Positions 62,671 through 64,000 of a stretch of DNA of 64,000 nucleotides are shown here, in pieces; positions within the stretch are counted from its first letter, which is position 1; every line of letters starts with the position of its first letter. This stretch comes from Bicyclus anynana (Eukaryota > Arthropoda > Insecta > Lepidoptera > Nymphalidae): the NCBI RefSeq assembly GCF_947172395.1, contig NC_069109.1, forward strand, positions 1,706,897 through 1,770,896, given 5' to 3'. Below the pieces are notes generated by a model, which was not told where the DNA came from, did not search any database, and was given only the letters and a program-made list of their open reading frames with translations. Position numbers and translations under genes: made by a program.

Positions 62671-63149
62671 ATACCATTAATGTAATTTGAAAAATTTAGA
62701 AATGAAAAACCATACATACTTTCAACTTTTCCCCCGACCCCTTGTTTTTTTTTTCACGAGAAAAAGTATCCTATAACTTTTTTGTGTTATCCTCTCATAT
62801 TGTATTAGTTTTATTTGAATTCATTAAGTACTTTCAGCGTGATTTATCCCTAGTCATAAAAAAGACGGACAAAAACTCAAACATAAACCATAAGTATTGA
62901 TTAAATACTGCTATCCAACATGAATTTCAAAATATCATGTACGAATTTGAAGTTTAATTTGAATTCATTTATTACTTTCATCGCGATTTATGCCTAGTCA
63001 TCAAAAAGACGGACAGACAAACAAAAACCATCAGTATTGATTATATACTGCTATCCAACAAAAAGTTTAAAATGTTTTCAATGTACAGAATTTAATCTGT
63101 TACAGTTTTATTATAAATATAGATAGATAGATGTAAAATATCCTTTAAA
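62671..63149. other. Non-coding AT-rich stretch
   Basis: Two related segments (near 62815 and 62960: TTTGAATTCATTAAGTACTTTC / TTTGAATTCATTTATTACTTTC then ATTTATNCCTAGTCAT) show an internal duplication of about 145 bp. No gene. Confidence 0.5.
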
Positions 63150-63272
63150 ACTTTCGCTGTGGCATTTTTCTGTATTTTCCTCTGGTGCGTTACGAGGTTT
63201 TTTGACCTCGTAGCTCTTGAAGACGCTAGACTTACGAGGTCAATTGACCTCGTACCGCAGCTAGCTTGTTAA
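63150..63272. mobile_element. AGGTCA-palindrome element, locus 4
   Basis: Contains TTACGAGGTTTTTTGACCTCG and, at about 63234, ACGAGGTCAATTGACCTCGT, ending AGCTTGTTAA (TTAA at 63269-63272). Confidence 0.65.
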
Positions 63273-64000
63273 AGCTAAGTTACATATAGAAGATTACTAT
63301 GAAAAAATGAAACATCATAATATTAGGGTAGAGGCAAAATAAAACACTCTGCAGTTTACACATTTTATTAATTCACACCATAATTTAAATCTATTCCTAT
63401 ACAAATAAATAAAACCTAAAAGTTTGTGATTTGATGTTAATAAAATTCAATAAAAGAAAAGTTGTTTATTTTCATTAAAATAAGTCCATATATCATTCAT
63501 TTATTCTTGTTTGACTATGAGCAAACCTCAGAAGTCCATACATAAGTCACAGATTAAAGAAAAGGCAGATAATGTGCATGGAACACTGCAGCGATGCAGC
63601 CATTCCAAATACAGATTCAAAAACTAATATATTCTCGAGTCTAAAACTAATAATTATTAGTTTATGATATTTATTTACGTAATTGTTGTTAGTGTTATCT
63701 TGAAATACAAATTATAGAAAAAAAGTTTGTATATGGCAACATTATAGGGATGTCAAGGAGACGCGTGACATTTGTTTATTTTACGGGTTTCACCGGTTTA
63801 ACTGCGCGGCTTGTAAAGCCTCATTCTGTATCATTCTCTATTCTGTGGTCTCTTTCTACATAATGTGATAGACGCTTATCTGTCTATTAACTTCCCTGTC
63901 TACGCAACACACATCGGATTTATAAAAAAATCATTCACATTACATACATAATATTAAAAAAAATAAAATGAGATCAATTTTTATTATTAGACATAATTAA
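63273..64000. other. Non-coding; contains the segment shared with 2680-3050
   Basis: 63545-63850 repeats blocks also found downstream of gene A (GTCAAGGAGACGCGTGAC, CTCATTCTGTATCATTCT). No exon recognised up to the window end. Confidence 0.5.

Overview
The window is animal nuclear DNA, almost certainly from a moth or butterfly. Intron-rich C2H2 zinc-finger genes sit among tRNA-derived SINEs, RTE/Jockey-type LINE ends, Helitron-like repeats carrying the lepidopteran terminus CTAGCGGACGCCCGCG, mariner-type DNA elements and one complete Gypsy retrotransposon. All exon models were built by hand from ORF continuity, GT/AG sites, intron phase and paralogue comparison; no transcript data were available.

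Layout. (A) 1-1226, + strand: last two exons of a C2H2 gene, followed by a tandem array containing copies of its C-terminal coding tail. (B) 4376-22152, + strand: a 12-exon gene with an N-terminal ZAD dimerisation domain, an acidic/basic linker and 11 C2H2 fingers; a 5.16-kb Gypsy element lies in its third intron. (C) 27038-34747, + strand: THAP + ZAD + one finger, then a 25-copy 96-bp open repeat array, then an exon with 15 tandem fingers that ends in a frameshift. (E) 58348-41463, - strand: a 14-exon ZAD/11-finger gene that is an inverted paralogue of B, with several exons of identical length. (F) 58906-61419, + strand: a small two-exon helix-turn-helix protein related to Tc1/mariner-type transposase N-termini, divergent from E across about 560 bp. 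The rest is introns and intergenic DNA made mostly of transposable elements and minisatellites.

Functionally this is a cluster of sequence-specific DNA-binding proteins: ZAD domains mediate dimerisation, THAP and C2H2 domains bind DNA. Such clusters expand by duplication in insects.

The most unusual pattern is that tandem repeats in or beside these genes repeatedly contain the edge of a neighbouring exon with its splice site or stop codon. Examples are the A intron donor (1-186), the A C-terminal tail (1186-2490), the B exon-10 acceptor (four copies, 18505-19222), the B exon-11 acceptor (two copies, 20122/20344), the C exon start (96-bp array) and the E terminal exon with its donor (40757-41310). 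This recurrent exon-edge amplification is the observation most worth following up. Also notable are a TTAA-ended palindromic family built on the inverted half-site AGGTCAATTGACCT and two 84-bp hairpin elements in B introns.
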